Assembly (NCBI GenBank): GCA_036651575.1
Contig: JAVVXN010000055.1
Coordinates: 1 to 8,785 of the forward strand
DNA: 8,785 nt
DNA from: JAVWGW01 sp036651575
GTDB taxonomy: Bacteria > Actinomycetota > Coriobacteriia > Coriobacteriales > Eggerthellaceae
Direction of reading: 5' to 3'
Below the pieces are notes generated by a model. It made no database searches. It worked only from the letters and a program-made list of their open reading frames with translations, and was not told where the DNA came from. The translations under genes and the position numbers were made by a program. Positions 6,218 to 8,785 of this stretch are shown in pieces (the first letter of the stretch is position 1; every line of letters begins with the position of its first letter).

Positions 6218-7744
6218 TTACGCTTCGTCCCTCATATGAGGGAACAGTAAAACATCGCGAATCGAAGCGGAATCAGTCAACAACATAACCAGGCGATCGA
6301 TGCCGATGCCAAGCCCACCCGCAGGGGGCATGCCATACTCGAGAGCACGGATATAATCAGCATCATAGCCCATTGCTTCATCGTCGCCCGAACTCTTTGC
6401 GGCAACTTGCGCACGGAATCGTTCTGCCTGATCCACTGGATCGTTCAGTTCAGTAAAAGCATTCGCATATTCATGACCGCAAATCAAGAGCTCAAAGCGG
6501 TCTGTTACGTTTTCGTCACCGGGTTTCTTTTTCGCAAGCGGCGAAACCTCAACGGGATGATCGATCACAAACGTCGGTTGGACGATGGTTCCCTCAGCCA
6601 CTTCTTCGTAGATTTCACAAATAAGCTTGCCCTTACCCCACGAGGCATCCACCTTGAGATGGTAGCCGGCGACAATTTCTCGCAGCTCTTCGAGCGAGAG
6701 ATCGAAATTGATTTCGCGGCCCGCACCTTCACTTGCCAGCTCGATCATGGACGCACGCCTAAAGGGCTGAGATAAATCGATGGCCTGCCCCTGGAATTCA
6801 ATCTGCAAACCGCCACCCGCCGCCTGCGCAGCATGGCGCACGATGCCTTCGGTCAAATCCATCATGCCCTCAACGTCGGAGTAAGCCTGATACACCTCAA
6901 GCGTCGTGAACTCGGGGTTGTGCGTCAGATCCATGCCCTCATTACGGAAGCAACGATTAAGCTCGAACACCTTCTCGAATCCGCCCACCAGCAGTCGTTT
7001 GAGATGCAGCTCGGGAGCGATACGCAAATAGAGCTCGCGATTGAGCGCGTTGTGATGCGTGATGAACGGCTTCGCGTTTGCGCCGCCGACAATGGGATGG
7101 AGCATCGGAGTTTCAACCTCGAAGAAATCGAGGCTTTCCATATAGCGCCGAATAGCCGAAACGACCTTGAAGCGCGCTTCAAACGTCTTTCGCACTTCGG
7201 GGTTGACGACGAGGTCAACGTAGCGCTGACGATAGCGTGTTTCCTTATCCGACAGACCGTGAAACTTTTCGGGCAAAGGGCGCAACGATTTCGACAACAG
7301 CGTGTAGCGATCGACCAAAACAGAAAGCTGACCGCGTCGCGTGCGCATCATAGAGCCGTGCGCACCGATCCAATCGCCCACATCAAGGTCACGCATGCGC
7401 TCGAAAGCGTCTTCGCCGAGCACGTTGATGCGGCAAAATAGCTGGATGTCGGCCGTTGAATCGCGAAGCTCCATGAAGATGATCTTGCCCTGGTCGCGCT
7501 TGGCCATGATACGGCCGGCGAGGCAAACTTCGTCTTCCGTCGTTTCGCCATCGGTGAGCTGAGCATATTTTTCTTCAAGATCTGCGACGTGATGCGTGTA
7601 GTGGTACGCAGCGCCATAGGGAGTCTCGCCCGATGCGATCAACGCCTCACGTTTCGCAAGACGAACTTCAATCGGATCATCTTCGATAATTTCAGGCTGC
7701 ACGTCACCTTCGACGGTGTCAGTCATTTTCGTTTCTTCGCTCAT
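6218..7744 (-). CDS. lysS: Lysyl-tRNA synthetase, class II
   Basis: Charges tRNA-Lys with lysine in the cytoplasm. The chosen ATG gives 508 residues, a normal length. The N-terminal OB-fold that reads the anticodon spans about 72-165. Motif 1 runs through FKVVSAIRRYM to FFEVETPML (192-215). Motif 2 includes FRNEGMDLTHNPEFTTLE (266-283), and motif 3 is GGLGIGIDRLVMLL near the C-terminus. These, together with the N-terminal OB domain, identify class II LysRS rather than the unrelated class I enzyme. An in-frame ATG at 7786 would add 14 residues, but its upstream region has little Shine-Dalgarno match, and that codon overlaps a possible -10 element. The ATG at 7744 has GAAAGG six bases upstream. 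A strong terminator separates greA from this gene, so lysS probably starts its own transcript, extending into clpC. Confidence 0.97.
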   Translation of the reverse strand: MSEETKMTDTVEGDVQPEIIEDDPIEVRLAKREALIASGETPYGAAYHYTHHVADLEEKYAQLTDGETTEDEVCLAGRIMAKRDQGKIIFMELRDSTADIQLFCRINVLGEDAFERMRDLDVGDWIGAHGSMMRTRRGQLSVLVDRYTLLSKSLRPLPEKFHGLSDKETRYRQRYVDLVVNPEVRKTFEARFKVVSAIRRYMESLDFFEVETPMLHPIVGGANAKPFITHHNALNRELYLRIAPELHLKRLLVGGFEKVFELNRCFRNEGMDLTHNPEFTTLEVYQAYSDVEGMMDLTEGIVRHAAQAAGGGLQIEFQGQAIDLSQPFRRASMIELASEGAGREINFDLSLEELREIVAGYHLKVDASWGKGKLICEIYEEVAEGTIVQPTFVIDHPVEVSPLAKKKPGDENVTDRFELLICGHEYANAFTELNDPVDQAERFRAQVAAKSSGDDEAMGYDADYIRALEYGMPPAGGLGIGIDRLVMLLTDSASIRDVLLFPHMRDEA

Positions 7745-7750
7745 GAAAAA

Positions 7751-7756
7751 CCTTTC
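7751..7756 (-). promoter_or_regulatory. lysS ribosome binding site
   Basis: GAAAGG lies six bases before the ATG at 7744. It is the reason for preferring this start over the ATG at 7786. Confidence 0.6.
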
Positions 7757-7784
7757 GGAGACCGTACTGTTTTCTTCGAGATTC

Positions 7785-7790
7785 ATTGTA
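7785..7790 (-). promoter_or_regulatory. Possible -10 element for lysS
   Basis: TACAAT, five of six matches to the consensus, lies on the minus strand between the greA terminator and lysS. It would give a leader of about 33 bases for the start at 7744. No convincing -35 hexamer is visible 16-18 bases upstream. A promoter somewhere in 7745-7833 is expected because of the preceding terminator. Confidence 0.3.
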
Positions 7791-7833
7791 TCTCACAAGG
7801 AGAATAAGGCGAGCACATAGTGGATGCCCTCAC

Positions 7834-7859
7834 AAAAAACGGCCCGCTTCCGGGCCGTT
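7834..7859 (-). terminator. Rho-independent terminator of greA
   Basis: On the minus strand a perfect 9-bp stem, AACGGCCCG with CGGGCCGTT, closes a GAAG tetraloop. The stem runs straight into a T-run of six, interrupted by no other base beyond those shared with the stem. It begins four bases after the greA TAA. GC-rich stem, tight loop and U-tract make this a textbook intrinsic terminator. On the plus strand no T-run follows, so it acts only on greA. Confidence 0.93.
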
Positions 7860-7863
7860 GCAT

Positions 7864-8334
7864 TTAATGTTCGAGCTTGATGACGGTCATCGTGACTTCT
7901 CTGCCCGTGGGCCCGGTGGCCCTCACCTCGTCACCTTTTTTACGTCCCAGAAGAGCCGCGCCAACCGGGGACTCATTGGATATCTTGCCTGCGGCAACAT
8001 CGCTTTCCGCGCCACCAACAATATTGAATACCCGCTCGCGCCCACCCATATCAACCGTGACCGTTGAGCCGATGTTTACTTTATTCGAACGTTTCGGGGT
8101 TGTCACGACGGTGGCATCACCGAGGATATACGTGATTTCAGCAATACGGGCCTCCATCATCCCCTGCTCGTTTTTTGCATCATCGTATTCTGAGTTTTCC
8201 GAAATATCGCCAAACTCACGAGCAACTTTGATGCGTTCTCCGATTTCAGAGCGCTTCTCTGTCTCAAGATAGTGAAGCTCTTTTTCGAGGTTCGCTTTTC
8301 CCTCTTCCGTGAGGATATAGTCTCTGTCTGCCAT
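7864..8334 (-). CDS. greA: Transcription elongation factor GreA
   Basis: Binds the RNA polymerase secondary channel and stimulates cleavage of backtracked transcripts. The protein has 156 residues, close to E. coli GreA (158). Residues 1-75 form the N-terminal antiparallel coiled coil. Its tip carries GDISENSEY with Asp43 and Glu46, equivalent to Asp41 and Glu44 of E. coli, which coordinate the catalytic magnesium. Residues about 80-156 form the FKBP-like domain, with TGPTGREVTMTVIKL at the end. The frame extends to a GTG at 8379, but the ATG at 8334 gives the family's usual N-terminus (ADRDYILTEEG). Its Shine-Dalgarno, GGACAG, is weak. Strong terminators lie on both sides, so greA is probably transcribed alone. 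Confidence 0.97.
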   Translation of the reverse strand: MADRDYILTEEGKANLEKELHYLETEKRSEIGERIKVAREFGDISENSEYDDAKNEQGMMEARIAEITYILGDATVVTTPKRSNKVNIGSTVTVDMGGRERVFNIVGGAESDVAAGKISNESPVGAALLGRKKGDEVRATGPTGREVTMTVIKLEH

Positions 8335-8359
8335 TATTCTGTCCGTTCGATATGAGGAA

Positions 8360-8381
8360 GCGCACGCCTGACGGCGCACAC
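8360..8381 (-). repeat. GC-rich hairpin in the greA leader
   Basis: Nine bases on each side of a four-base loop pair with three G-U wobbles in the minus-strand RNA. The hairpin lies about 26 bases before the greA ATG. No U-run follows, so it is not an intrinsic terminator. It also contains a repeated GGCGTG. Whether it is transcribed depends on where the greA promoter lies. Confidence 0.4.
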
Positions 8382-8410
8382 GCCTTGCCAGCAGTTAACC
8401 CAGTGCACTA

Positions 8411-8416
8411 TGTCAA
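8411..8416 (-). promoter_or_regulatory. Possible -35 element for greA
   Basis: A perfect TTGACA lies on the minus strand after the tatA terminator and about 77 bases upstream of greA. At a 17-base spacing the downstream hexamer is TGCTGG, a poor -10. Two small palindromes, AGTGCACT and GTTAAC, lie in the spacer. It is a candidate only. Confidence 0.3.
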
Positions 8417-8437
8417 AAGGTGCCCATTGCGAGCACC
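8415..8437 (-). terminator. Weak second hairpin terminator candidate after tatA
   Basis: GGTGCTC pairs with GGGCACC (one G-U) around a five-base loop on the minus strand and is followed at once by four T residues. It lies just beyond the strong tatA terminator and could catch readthrough. The short T-run overlaps the TTGACA described here, so it may equally be incidental. Confidence 0.4.
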
Positions 8438-8448
8438 CCGACATAAAT

Positions 8449-8495
8449 AAAAAAGAGACGCGGTAGGTGCACATAATCTTGCGCACCTACCGCGT
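8449..8495 (-). terminator. Rho-independent terminator of tatA
   Basis: A perfect 13-bp stem, ACGCGGTAGGTGC with its complement, encloses a 12-base loop. On the minus strand it is followed, after CTC, by six T residues and then an AT-rich stretch. It lies 18 bases after the tatA stop. On the plus strand the stem is followed by A-rich sequence, so termination is expected only for tatA transcripts. Confidence 0.88.
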
Positions 8496-8513
8496 TAAAA
8501 ACAAATGGTGGTG

Positions 8514-8768
8514 CTATTCGTCAGACTTCGTGGTGGTCTTGGGGGTAGTCGTCTTCTTTGGAGCCGGTTTTTCTTCGATAACCTCTTCGACAACTTCTTC
8601 ATCCGAGGCCTCTTCGGCGGCTTTGTTGCCACCCATGCCCTCGCGCAAGTTTTTCACGGTTTTGCCCAAGGCGCTACCGAGCTTGGGAAGATTTTTCGGA
8701 CCGAAGATCAAAAGAGCAACAGCTAAAATAATAAGAAGTTCAGGAACTCCGATGCCACCGAATTTCAT
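8514..8768 (-). CDS. tatA: Twin-arginine translocase subunit TatA
   Basis: Small membrane protein that oligomerises to form the pore of the Tat system, which exports folded proteins bearing twin-arginine signal peptides. The chosen ATG gives 84 residues. A single hydrophobic helix runs from about residue 6 to 22 with Glu10 inside its start. It is followed by the signature hinge FGPKNLPKLG (22-31) and an amphipathic helix to about 45. The tail has a strongly acidic stretch (52-66) and then a Lys/Thr/Pro-rich end. The FGP hinge and short length favour TatA over TatB. The frame extends to a TTG at 8780, but GGAGGA ends four bases before the ATG at 8768 and fixes the start. The gene ends 18 bases before a strong terminator. 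Upstream neighbours lie outside the window, so linkage to tatC cannot be seen. Confidence 0.95.
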   Translation of the reverse strand: MKFGGIGVPELLIILAVALLIFGPKNLPKLGSALGKTVKNLREGMGGNKAAEEASDEEVVEEVIEEKPAPKKTTTPKTTTKSDE

Positions 8769-8772
8769 AGAA

Positions 8773-8778
8773 TCCTCC
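8773..8778 (-). promoter_or_regulatory. tatA ribosome binding site
   Basis: GGAGGA sits four bases before the ATG at 8768. It is a near-perfect Shine-Dalgarno and rules against the upstream in-frame TTG, which overlaps it. Confidence 0.8.
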
Positions 8779-8785
8779 AAGCTTT

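Noticed and set aside
6833..7441. 202-residue plus-strand frame within lysS
   Set aside because: It is antisense to the conserved motif 1 and 2 region of LysRS and shows no family motif of its own.
8335..8379. GTG start extending GreA by 15 residues
   Set aside because: The ATG at 8334 gives the usual family length and N-terminus. The extra residues lie in the structured leader and resemble no part of GreA.
8769..8780. TTG start for TatA
   Set aside because: It overlaps the GGAGGA sequence that properly serves the ATG at 8768.
1..8785. A novel defence, mobile or biosynthetic system
   Set aside because: Every open frame that can be supported belongs to a well-known housekeeping family. There is no integrase, transposase, toxin, repeat array or unassigned gene cluster in the window.

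Overview
The window is a compact run of housekeeping genes, all on the minus strand, so transcription runs from high to low coordinates. It resembles an anaerobic actinobacterium of the class Coriobacteriia (Eggerthellaceae or Cryptobacterium-like). That assignment is inferred from the remembered style of the ClpC, GreA and TatA proteins and from moderate GC content. It was not checked by any search. I saw no mobile element, tRNA, rRNA, CRISPR array or phage gene.

Layout in order of transcription (right to left). tatA (Tat protein-export pore) ends in a strong intrinsic terminator, followed by a weaker candidate. greA (transcript-cleavage factor) follows after a 179-base gap and has its own strong terminator directly after its stop codon. 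A 119-base gap then leads into lysS (lysyl-tRNA synthetase). From lysS onward the genes are tightly packed: lysS, 31 bases, clpC (AAA+ unfoldase), 19 bases, ispD, 2 bases, ispF, 92 bases, cysE, 11 bases, cysS. The left window edge cuts cysS a few residues before its expected C-terminus. No gene-free stretch exceeds 300 bases.

The genes form three short functional pairs or modules. ispD and ispF are two steps of the MEP isoprenoid pathway. cysE and cysS make the cysteine precursor and charge tRNA with cysteine. lysS and clpC pair translation with protein quality control. The order lysS-clpC-ispD-ispF-cysE-cysS is a shortened form of the Bacillus subtilis locus that runs from lysS through ctsR-mcsA-mcsB-clpC to cysE-cysS. 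It also matches pieces of the mycobacterial arrangement. Here ctsR, mcsA, mcsB, radA, disA and gltX are absent between these genes.

I did not find an undescribed system. The points most worth a second look are an N-terminal extension of about 45 residues on IspD, a small hairpin that places the clpC ribosome binding site in its loop, paired short dyads and a possible internal promoter before cysE, and the tandem hairpins between tatA and greA. Five translation starts are best placed by Shine-Dalgarno sequence, family length or both, rather than by the longest open frame: ispD at 3587, lysS at 7744, greA at 8334, tatA at 8768, and cysS at 1475.
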